Below are positions 36,980-47,118 of a stretch of 64,000 bases of DNA, piece by piece. Each line of letters starts with the position of its first letter. Position 1 is the first letter of the stretch. Source of the DNA: Ampelocalamus luodianensis (Eukaryota > Streptophyta > Magnoliopsida > Poales > Poaceae); the NCBI GenBank assembly GCA_036346255.1, contig CM070638.1, positions 35,650,394 to 35,714,393 on the forward strand. Reading direction: 5' to 3'. Below the pieces are notes generated by a model. The model was not told where the DNA came from. It was given only the letters and a program-made list of their open reading frames with translations, and searched no databases. The position numbers and the translations under genes are program-made.

Positions 36980-38344
36980 CTCAAACTAGTACAGCTTGCA
37001 GTCTGGAACACCAGTCTGTGTACTGTGAAGCGTTGTCGGTGATTTGGTGCTAACTTTATTCGTTTGGGAAATTTTTGCAGCGGCCTATAGTAATATGCAG
37101 TAATGTATGCTTGGTTTGGAGAAAAGCATATCTTGTTGGTATTCCAAGGTTACTAAAGTGCTCTTTTACATGAAAAACTCGTGGTGATTGTTCATAAGCT
37201 TTTCCTTCCAGTCTTGTTGATGTTTTTTTTTGAGAATGAGAGATATTGTGCTCAGAGGCTCTTCTGCTTGAGTGCAAAGCTATTCCATTTGACGACTGTT
37301 CTTCTCTGTCAGAGGGTAAGCGCATTGCAGAACACAAGCAGCTTGTTGTTTACGAGCACACGTATTACTTGCTGAATTTGATTTCAAGCGATTCCACCTG
37401 ATTCACAAATGCGAAATTTGGAGCAGCCTGCATGTAGTAACCTGAGCAGTTTCCTATACCCCCTACGTATACGTATTTGGAGGAAAATTCTATAATTTGT
37501 GCATAAAAACATAGGAGAAAGACACAAATACAATTGAAGTATTACAACCAGGGGTAACATGGTCTATTTGCCTCTGGTCCTTCTCATATGGTTTTTGGAG
37601 CCAACCTACCAACCAAATGCTTTTAACAGACAGCTCCAGATTTTCAGAGAAGTGGATTATCAGAAAATTAAAAGCAGAATCTGAAAAATAAGAATCTGAA
37701 GCTCTACCAAACAGGGCCTTAGGTGAGGGCTTTTGTGGGGGAATGCTTGAGAACATGATGTGACGCGGATGGTTTGGGGAGGAGGTCACCGAGTCGGCTG
37801 GAACGGTGAGGAGGAACCGGCGGTGTTGCACGATGTGGATGCCCGAACCATGGACGCCCGTGGCGTTACCGACATTTGGGTGGCGGAGACGGAAAGTGGA
37901 GGTGCGTATAGGGATGGCCGGGGTTCACTGAGGCAGCGGTTGCGTGCGGGAGAGGCATAGCGGCCGGAGCAGATGGCACTATCTTTGCTTGTGCAAGGAG
38001 GAGGAAGGAAGTAGGGAAGGGAGAAGGATGCAGCGAGGGCGAGGTGAATTCAGCTTCGGCTGCGGTTTTTAAGGACGAAGGTGGGGTGCAAGTTCTCGCG
38101 CGAAGCTTCGACGGTGAGATGAACGAGTGGCGTGTGAGATGATGTTGTGCGTGGCGACGCCGCGACAGTGTGGGGCAGGGGAACGGGATGGCGAGGTGAT
38201 AGCGATGACGCGGGCGGCAGCACTGCGCTAGTGGCGGCGATGGGAGGGGAGCAGGTGAGGGGCGGTGGTGGTGGCATGTGTGATGCAGTGCACAGGGCGG
38301 CGATATGGCGCCAGGAGGGAGGGTGAAGTAAGTAGAGGAAGCAA

Positions 38345-38465
38345 GGAGGGGTTAACGGGTGGGCTTGGGAAGGGAAAAAAAGAGAAAAAAGGAAAGAAAA
38401 AGGAAAAGGAGAAAAGAAAGGAGAAGAAAGAAAAATATATATTTCCTTTTTCTTTTCTTTTTAAA
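38345..38465. repeat. Purine tract followed by pyrimidine tract
   Basis: About 70 bp of almost pure A/G (38369-38440) run into ATATATAT and then T/C-rich sequence (38447-38465). It lies in the LTR-like element. Confidence 0.8.
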
Positions 38466-38612
38466 CTCGGGTTTGAATTCGATTTTCAATTTTTGGGTTG
38501 AAATTTCAATTAACAACTCAAAAATTCGAACATCACCGAAGCGTAACAAAAGGTTTTAAAAATCCCACATTTGTAAACAGTTTCAAATGTTTAGAATTTT
38601 TAGGATGTTACA

Positions 38613-39258
38613 TCCTAAGAGGTTCAAGAGGGTTGTGAGAGCGCGATAATCTCTTGTACTATTTTGAGATCGTACTTAAAGAATTTGCGGACAGCTTTGC
38701 TGAATCTCTCCCTCGTCATGGTTGTTTCGTCGTTGTTATTTTGGTTCTCTACGAGATTCATCTATTTTGTTCTTGATATCATGCACGCATGTGCCGTATT
38801 TTACAACTCTGATCCGATCAAAGGGCCGTTGCATCACCATAGTACTTCAACATTATATTGCGAGGCATCTTAAATATATATATTACAGTAGTGGCATCAT
38901 TATTCGCAAATGTAATTCAAATGAAATGTTTTTTTCCTACATGAAACAAAAATATCAAGCAAGCGAAGCAACACAAATACATGAAACCAAGCTCAAGCAA
39001 CCGAAGCAACATTACAAATACAGGGGATTTTCTGGCAGCAAGGAAAGTCACCGTTTTAGGATTTATAGGCAAGATCATACACACCATTTAGACAAGAACG
39101 TACTGGACACGAATGTAGACACAGCATACAGAGCAATAACTAAGGACTTACTCACGAAGGCAAACAATAACTCAGTAAATTTTGGAAGCACCAAATGCAC
39201 AATGAAGTATCTTGCAGACAAGGGTGTACATCAGGACGAACCAACAAAGCTGCCACAG
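38613..39258. other. NLR 3' flank
   Basis: No supported gene. The part near 39258 is probably the NLR 3' UTR. The plus-strand open frames here and across the NLR are antisense artefacts. Confidence 0.5.
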
Positions 39259-42007
39259 CTATACGCGGAGCTCCGACAAATCCTTCATCTTTTCGTACAT
39301 TTCGTTCTCGTTCCAGTCAGCTTTGAAGTCCCTATGGAGGCTGAGAAGCCAGAGCTTCTTCAGGGAGCTAAGGGATTCGATGCCTCGAGGGAACCTTGAC
39401 AGCTTTGGCAGTGACACAATGTATAAGCCTTCAATGCATGGAAGGGCGCCATCTCCAATTTCCAGCCGCTTGACGTCAGGCATGTGCTTCAGGACGAGTG
39501 TCTTCAGGTGTGGGAAGCACCGATCACAAAGAACCAAAGTATCTGCACTATGAACCTTGTTAAGCCTCAAATATGTCAGATTCGGCAGAAGCAACGCGAG
39601 CAATGCCAGTGGATCTTCCCCAAGGCGACACCAGCTTAGAGCTAGATACTTGAGATGTCTCCCGTGGTCCTTAAATAGTGGACACTCCAGTGTCTTGTCA
39701 GCACAGCGCCCTCTGATAATTAGCCTCTGGAGAATCGTAGATGTTGGGTTGAGAGCTTTAAAGCAAAGCAGTGCTTCATTCTCATCACTTGCACAAAGAA
39801 GCAAGCTAGAAAGAAGCGGCATCTTAGACAAGGAAGAAAACAGCTCATTACAGTGATCAGTACTTATGTTGTCAATCCAAAGGTTCCTTAACTGCATCAT
39901 TTTCTCAAGCTGTTCACCCAAGCCCTCCGTTGCTTGTACGGTCTCCAGTGTTTGCAGTTCTTCCAATCTTGATAATCCTTCGGGTGCCGGCACCCCACAG
40001 AAATACAGGAAATTTGACCTTGTGTCGTCGATAAATTTGTCAGCCAAAAGGTGCCTTAGCTTAGCAAGCTTCACAATCCCATTAGGTAGTTTCTCTATAT
40101 TTGTTGATTTGACGTCTAGGGTTTGAAGATTGGAGAGCTTCTCAATAGAGTCTGGAAGTGATTTGACAGCTGTGTTCCTTAGGCCAATGTATCTTAAGTT
40201 AAACAGAGTCCCAATTGATGTATGTACATCGCTAACTCCTGAGTCTTGCAGTTCGAGGACAGTAAGGTACTTGGATTCAGATAATATTAAAGGTATAGAG
40301 GCTGCAATGGTTTCACCTGCCATTAGAGTTCGAAGGTGTGGAAATTTAATCTTTGATGCGTCATGTTTCTTTCCCCTCCATTGACACGCTGACAGGCGGC
40401 GCACATCTGAATCTATCAGTACCATTGCACCAAAATCATTCGCTGTGCCGAACATCTCCTCTTTAGAGATTGAAAGAGCCAACTCTCTTAAAATGTCATG
40501 CATCCTGCGCGTTTTCACCCTGCCAAGCTCATCATTATCCACAAGTTGTAGCATGTTCCGATGAACCAGCTCCATGAGGTAGCCCTCTGCCACCTCTTCC
40601 AAAGTACTATCCCCTTTCTTTACCACAAACCCTTCTGCAATCCATAGCCTTACAAGGTTCTCCCTTGATAAAGGGGTATCTTCTGGGAACAAGCTGCAGT
40701 ATAGGAAGCAATTCCGAAGGTCCCCAGGTAACTCGTAGTAGCTCAAAGTTAGAATTCCCCGAACCTGTTCATCCTTCTCTAGCTCGCATGGAAGTTGATC
40801 GTACATCTGTTTCCAAACTGGCTCTATTTGCTTCCTTGCAGACAGCAAGCTGCCTATTGATACAATTGGCAGTGGCAAACCTCCACATCTCTTTACAATA
40901 TTAGTAGCAAGCTGCTGAAGCTCTGATGGGCACTCAGCCATTTTTGTTGGGAAAAGCCTTTGCACAGAAGAGTTGGAGTGCATCCTCGTCTTCTAACGGT
41001 TCAAGCTCAAGCCCACAACCTGTGTGGGCAAAAGCAGCAACTTCCCCTTTCCTTGTCGTGATGATGACGCGGCTACCTTTATTGGAATCCTCAAACACAT
41101 CACGCATTCCATCGTAGGCTTGGCGGTCCCATACATCATCAAGTACGACAATGTATTTCTTTCGTTTCAATGATTCCTTTAGGTTTGTCTTCAGTTGTGA
41201 CAAACTCATCCTCAGGATATCATCTGATATGGTCAGCTTCTTATCATCCGCTGTAATATGCTGCTCCTGGGTACGAATCATCTCTAGTAGATTCCTTAGC
41301 AAAGACTCTACACTGTACGACTGCGACACAGTGAGCCATACCTGCAAGTCAAAGTTCTCCTTTTGTCGCTCGTACACAGTGGTGACCAGGGTGGTCTTTC
41401 CCACCCCACCCATACCCAACACTGATATCACCTTGAGAGCTCGTTCATTTGCATTGGGGCTCAACAATCCCGCCAGCAACTGCCTGGTGTCCTTGAACCC
41501 AACAAGATCTTCATCCTTTATAAATTGTTGCAAGCAGTATTGGGGAAGTCGTCGCTCGGTGTTGACTTGATTAGGAACAAGTTCATGGACTGACTGCACC
41601 CACAGCGCCTTCAACTTTGAAACATGCTCAATTTCCTTCTCTATTTGAATGAGCTCATCGGCAATTCTACTGAAAACAACAGCATAGTTTGGCCCCTTGC
41701 CCATCTTATTCAGGAACTTTTCTTGCTCAAACTGAAGTGAATAATAAGAAAAGCTGTCCATTACATCCTCAACACGGTAGGCCAACATTCGCACCTCGGC
41801 GATCCATCCATTGAGGAGCTCATCGCTGAGATATGATGCACCCATCTTCCTTATAAAGAGGTTCATCATTAAAAGTTGCCTCCGTATACGCTGCACAGTG
41901 TCTGGCAGAGCCTTCAGATTAGAAAGTTTGGATGTGGCGTAAGTGGCAGCCTCTCCTGCTAAATAGGAACCAATCTTTGAGAGAGCAAGAAGGGCTGCTT
42001 CGGCCAT
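39259..42007 (-). pseudogene. CC-NBS-LRR (NLR) resistance-type gene, one frameshift
   Basis: This is an RPM1-like intracellular immune receptor, intronless and about 914 codons if the shift is ignored. The coiled-coil domain occupies residues 1-150 with EDVMD at 80-84. The NBS domain has P-loop GMGGVGKTT (198-206), kinase-2 VVLDDVW (287-293) and RNBS-B GSRVIITTR (311-319). After the break come CGGLPLPIV (GLPL), NCFLYCSLFPED (RNBS-D) and RRMHD (MHD), then LRRs of the form LPDSIEKLSNLQTLDVKSTN. The start at 42005-42007 gives MAEAALLALSK, typical of the family. The first frame stops soon after an A5 run (T5 on plus at 40941-40945); one A fewer restores the frame. It could be a real recent pseudogene, a variant allele or a base-call error. 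Every other motif is intact. Confidence 0.88.
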
Positions 42008-42732
42008 CTATGCTGAAAAGAAAAACACACATAAAGTGTACAATTTTTAGATTACAAAATATCATATAATGAAAGGAAAAGGGAACAAAAAAAAGTAAAT
42101 CCATTTGCAGTTGCTTTCAAATGTAATATCTGTATGTTCTATATCCCAATCTATCAATTTATGGGTGTTTACAATCAATAGCTATATTACAGTTAATTCT
42201 AGAGAAGGAAGTGACAAGGGATGATTTACCCTTTTTCCCCAAAAATCAGTCATTCGTGGCAATCTTTCATGCAAAACATCGCTGCAGATATATTCAACGA
42301 TTTTTTACAACTACTACATCATCGAGCTAATGCAATATTCCATTTGCTACAACAGGTAACTATAGGATGTTGCAACAGATATACAATAATGTTCCATTGG
42401 AAGAACATGTAGTGCAACATTTTTAACAACTACCACTACCTGCTGCAACTATACATTATAGACCACTCTTATTTTAATGCAACATGATTTTTGCAGCTAC
42501 TGCAGTATGTTCGATTTTAACTATGGCAACAGTTTATTCAAAGACAACTAAGACGCAAGCGTCTGTTTTCTAGTAATTCCCTTCAGAAAATACATATAAC
42601 TATTTTTTTAAAAAAAATTCATTGGGTAGCCAATTTATGAGCCAAGGAAAAACATTCACACCATAATAAGTTTGACAAGAAGCCCACCTCTGTTTCAGAA
42701 GAAAAAAAGGCAAGAGGCCCATCACATAATGG
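42008..42732. other. NLR upstream region
   Basis: This AT-rich 725 bp stretch is bounded by the target duplication of the SIRE-like solo LTR. It contains repeated TGCAACA/TTGCAAC words (42300-42540). No gene is supported; it presumably holds the NLR promoter. Confidence 0.5.
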
Positions 42733-43074
42733 CCGCTTGAAAGCATCTAGACCCCTAAAAATGGTTTTGGTAATTAATGTCAACAATGTATTGTGGGACT
42801 AACATATGTGCTAAGATGTTTAAAGGTTTAGTTCTAATGTGTAAATGATGACATGGAAATGGCAAAGATAGAGGTATCATATAGCCTAAGAATTATTTTG
42901 TAGTTTTTACCGGTCTCGATGTTTGGAGAAAAGACCTGATTTGTAGGTTAGACGTCGTACTATAAAGAGGGATCATAGCTAGTAGCTTGAAAGTTTATTT
43001 TGTGCCATCTTGATCAACTAGAAATCATGCATTACACTCATATTTGCTTCTAGAATTTCTTCAGTGCATATCAG

Positions 43075-43610
43075 TATGACTGTATTTGATGAGCGGTATT
43101 ACCGCAAGTCGGTAGTATCGGATTCTAGTTGGCGATACGTTTATTCCAGAGAGCTTGTTTTTTGGAAGTTTTTCTTGAAATCCCAAAATCGGTTTGACCG
43201 CTTTTGATGAGTGGTAGGTAGTACCAAAATCTAGTTGGCGGCATGTATTTTTCAATGAACATATTGTTGGGAGTTTTGTTCTCTTTTGGAAAACAGTATG
43301 ACCGCATCTCTTGAGCGGTACTACCGCAGTACGGTAGGACCGGATTTTATATGGCGGTGCGTATTTTTCAATGAACATGTTTTTGGGAGTTCTTTGTTCT
43401 CTCTTGGAAATCGGAATGACCGCATTTCTTGAGTGGTACTACCGGAGTATGGTAGTACCGGATTTTTTATGGCGGTACGTTATTTCCAGAGAGGGTGCTT
43501 TTCTTGTGATTTTCATCATCTGGAAATCGGTAGCTCCATTCTATCCGAGCGGTGGTAATACCAATTTATAGTTGGCGGTAGTATCGTAACTTTTTCATAA
43601 CGGCTAATTC
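43075..43610. repeat. Degenerate ~115 bp tandem repeat with GCGGTA...TACCGC palindromes
   Basis: Four to five units carry GAGCGGTATTACCGC- or GAGCGGTACTACCGC-like palindromes, then GGTAGTACCGGATTTT-like and TGGCGGTACGTATTT-like words. They lie inside the SIRE-like solo LTR. Confidence 0.75.
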
Positions 43611-44022
43611 AGAGCATTAAATACTATTGTTCCGACCGTTGATCACGCTGTGCGGTAGTATCGGTTATGAACGGCGGTATTAACACAAATACTGATTTTT
43701 TTCTAGAAACTTTGTTCAAACGGCTAGTTTTGTGGTTGGGGGCTATAAATACACCCCCACTCGCACCAAGCTCAACACGTTTGGCCATATTGAATACTCT
43801 TGAGGCTTTGGTGCATTATCTTCTACTCATTTGCATTCAATTCACATTTTAAGGTAGTTAAGAGCATTCAAGTGCATTGCATCATTAATTGATCATCTTG
43901 GCACTTAATAGTCTTCAAGCAAGCGTTACGATTCGTTACTCTTGGTGCTTGCCGGCACCTAGACGGCTTGGAGAAGAAGTTGCGCGGTGAGCTCTTCAAA
44001 GAAGATTGTGAAGAGTCCCGGC

Positions 44023-45731
44023 TGTTGGTGATATGCCCTAAAGGCAATCACAGAGATGATTATATCACATCTATGTTTATGAGTTATTGAATAAATATTA
44101 TTCTGTTCCTTGAATGAATTATCAGTTATATAGATCAACGAGTATGTGACTTATTGATGAAACTCTTTAACTTATATGATGTCGTTCTAAAAGTAACTCT
44201 GGTCGAATGTCACTAGTCGGAACACCAGTGGCTCTACCACCAGCACATGCATTGATTGATGACCATGTTTCACCGGTCATGGATATAGAGATATCGAATC
44301 AATAATATGAACACATGTTAGAGAACGTGGGGTTGGATAGACCCACCTTGAGACACTATTGAGATTGTTATGATTCTATATGTCATTAGTTGGTCTCAAG
44401 CAATGATAATGTATAATCCTTAGACCTGAGATCAGCATGGTTCCCTACATGTATAATAGCACTCTTAGAGGTTGCTAAACGCTACTCGGAACTGAGTAGT
44501 TATAAAGGTAGCTTTCAGGTATGTTATGAAACATGCGGAGGGATGTGTCTGGTCGGATATGGGATTTGCCCCTCCTAACATAACAGGAGAGATATTTCTG
44601 AGCCCCTCGAAATGGTCGGATAAAGAAAGTGCATGGCCATACCACTGGTAGTCGAAGAGTTCGATCGCATAAGGTTATCCGATACTCAATCGAGAAAGTA
44701 TTGAACAGTCTATGGATGACAAATATCTCACCTGGAGTTCAAATCAAATATCATGAGGCAAAGGGAGAATACACGAGTAGGTCACTTAGTTCGACCGATT
44801 CTGATCGTCGTATGGAGATACGTGCTGGTCGTAGACTGGTCGAACGTAATCACAGAGTGGTCGAAACCTGGTCGTAAGGAGTTACGAACTGGTTGAGACT
44901 AAATATGAACTGGTCGTACACAGTTACAAACTGGTCATATAGATATACGAGCTGGTCGTAGACTGGTCATACTTAAGTACTAACTGGTCATAAGGAGTTA
45001 CGAACTAGTCGTACCTAAATACGGACTGGTCGTGACGAGATACGAGCTGGTTGTAAGTGATGAGGATATGGTCGTAGATCATGTTGCATTAAGGTTCGTC
45101 CGATATAATTTGGGTGTATTCGGGAATCGTTATGTCCTGCTAGGAACCGCTACGACTCGTGGTCAGGAAAGGGTTTTCGAGTCACAACCGATTACACATA
45201 AACCTAACGGGTCACACACTTAACGGGTTGGAACAAACCAGTACGAATACGATTCGTCAAACGTGTTTGGATAGGATCCGTCACGGGGCACTATATAAGG
45301 AGATGCTTGAGGCTATTGGGGACATGCGAGAGACATGAGTTGCTCCACCGAAACCCTAGTCGCCATCTACCCGGGAGAGCCCTGCTGTGCGACTTGGTGC
45401 TAGCACACCGGCGTCCGGTTGTTCTTTCCCTGGACGTGTGGATACCGTAGAGGCGCTACTGCGGTTGCTGTTGCGCTTGAGGACGATCCACGTTCTTCAC
45501 AAAGAACTTCCAGAGGTTGCTGGAGAAGACGATCAACTCGCGAGGGCGCAGGATGAACGACTACGACCACTACAACGACGTGCTCTTCGTTGGACCAGGC
45601 TGCTCCGACTCTTCTTCCGCTGCACTACACGTCTGGTGGTAATGATCTGTGATTATCTACTTGTTTGGCATCCTGGTTTACATGGTAGAATTTTTGAATT
45701 GTTGCTATCGTAACCTACCCGTATCCCTTCA
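44023..45731 (+). repeat. 5' LTR of the Angela-like Copia
   Basis: This is a 1709 bp LTR. TATATAA at 45292-45298 is the likely promoter TATA box. The hairpin array lies at about 44768-45093. Confidence 0.88.
44768..45093. repeat. TCGTA-GGAG-TACGA hairpin array in the 5' LTR
   Basis: Small stems such as TCGTAA/TTACGA with loop GGAG (44872-44887) recur with variants TCGTAT..ATACG, TCATAA..TTACGA and TCATAT..ATACGA. They are separated by ACTGG or GCTGG. At least seven units occur. Confidence 0.88.
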
Positions 45732-45732
45732 G

Positions 45733-45745
45733 TGGTATCAGAGCC
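45733..45745 (+). other. Primer-binding site of the Angela-like Copia
   Basis: TGGTATCAGAGCC lies one base after the 5' LTR. It is a perfect match to the initiator tRNA-Met site used by plant Copia elements. Confidence 0.92.
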
Positions 45746-47118
45746 ATCTTGCATAGTTTTTGATCTAGATCGGTCGCATATACTGGATATGTGGCAGTAG
45801 TAAATTGGATCTATCACTAGTTTGGTTTGATGACCTAGATCGATTCATATGGATGGAACGATCTAGGCACTGGTTGATAGGATCGATCAATGTTCGGTGA
45901 TAGTAGATGAGTTTTTCGAGGAGGTACAAGTTAAGAGTACCAGATGATTTACTCGACTTGTTTTCGACTGCCTTGCGTAATACTCCTACCGGTCGGGATT
46001 CCGCCATCGGAGTGTGCCGCAGTGCGTGGTCGTATCAAGGTAGTGATCAGATTGGTTCGGAATAGGGTTAATATGAGTAATCCAATGATTTTAAGGCTCG
46101 GGTATGTGAATAAGATTCATGTCTCGAAAATATTTTCCGAGAGCGCTGCCCTCGACCAGCGAGGGGCACTGCCCCTTCGAACCCCGCCCGCTAACCGGCT
46201 AGCGGGACCGCCGTAGTCGTAGCCGCGTTGTAAAGTAGTATGTGTTCATGTCGCCCGATAGAATTGGATTCTATGCATAACTCGTTTTTGCAGGGTTTGA
46301 TATGAATAGTATGGCCCATTGTGTATGTGATGCATGAATGGATTTTCATGGCCTGTGTGTCATGCTGTGAGATAGCCATCGAGCTACATATTATTGTATA
46401 ACGGTCTGCGTACCGACATGAGATGCTTGATAATATCCTATGTATTTCATTACTAGCTTTTAGGAGTAATTGCTTAGCAGATGAATACAGTTGGAGACTT
46501 GAAGCATGGTGGTCGAAGAACAGGAAGCATGCTGATGGAGATCGACATGTTAATGGCCATACTATTTCACAGTTTAATATGATTATCTGTGAATATTTGT
46601 GTTTATTCCTGTTATGCTATTTGATCATATTTTATCATTAGATATTTTAACATGATAAATTAGTATCCTTCAAGAAAAATTAAGCTATATTGATGCCTTT
46701 CCAATTGCTGCACCTATTACTATTTTGATCGTTAATTGGTAGGTCTACCAAAGTAGGGTGTTATTAATTATCTTAATAAGATGGGGTGGGTGTCGAACAC
46801 CCACATGCATAGTGTTAGTTTGACTTGACAAGGCTATCAAAACGGTTTTGGGCCTTGGGGCATAATATTGGTCGCCAAGGTATAGAGATGCCACCCAACA
46901 AACAAGAGTCATATGTGATATGATTAGCAAGAGGTTGCCTACCTTAAATCACTAGGTTTCTAGCAGTGATGCCAAAGCTCACTAGGACTTAATGACTGTT
47001 GGATCTTGAGCTCACTATATGTTGTTTGAGGGAAACATGGTTTATAGTGGGAGTATCTTTTATTATCTGTTGTTGATTAAGTTCGACCAAGTATGAACTT
47101 GTCGTATAGTGATACGAC
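45746..47118 (+). other. Leader of the Angela-like Copia, with two GC-rich hairpins
   Basis: No coding region is supported. A hairpin CCCGCTA/TAGCGGG (46187-46206) sits beside CCCTCG/CGAGGG (46149-46165). Their leader position is where packaging or dimerisation signals are expected in retroelements. Confidence 0.6.

Larger units (their letters stand above)
34898..37718. mobile_element. 2.8 kb TIR transposon carrying gene-like cargo, copy 3
   Basis: The ends GGCCATGTTTGGTACAGCTT and (reverse complement) GGCCCTGTTTGGTAGAGCTT form inverted repeats flanked by TTA on both sides (34895-34897 and 37719-37721), as in PIF/Harbinger elements. The subterminal AATTACCCGCAAATGCCATT matches the other two family members. 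No transposase motif was found. The interior has a GC-rich exon-like part (about 35130-35720), long AT-rich intron-like DNA and a second open stretch (36692-36979). Confidence 0.75.
34421..38612 (-). mobile_element. LTR-like element of uncertain type, split by a TIR transposon
   Basis: On the minus strand it opens TGTAACATCCTAAAAATTC at 38612 and closes GTCCACTACTGGTACA at 34421, so it has TG...CA ends. Excluding the 34898-37718 insertion it is about 1.4 kb. CCTAAG occurs immediately left (34415-34420) and one base beyond the right end (38614-38619), but this is not a clean duplication. The Pro/Ser-rich open frames at 34331-34893 have no recognisable domain. Best reading: a solo LTR. Confidence 0.5.

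Noticed and set aside
34415..38619. CCTAAG as a proven target duplication of the 34421-38612 element
   Set aside because: The right copy is offset by one base from the expected CA end, so it may be chance; reported only as a hint.
39557..40384. Several plus-strand frames across 39.5-41.6 kb
   Set aside because: All are antisense to the NLR, whose minus-strand motifs are decisive.
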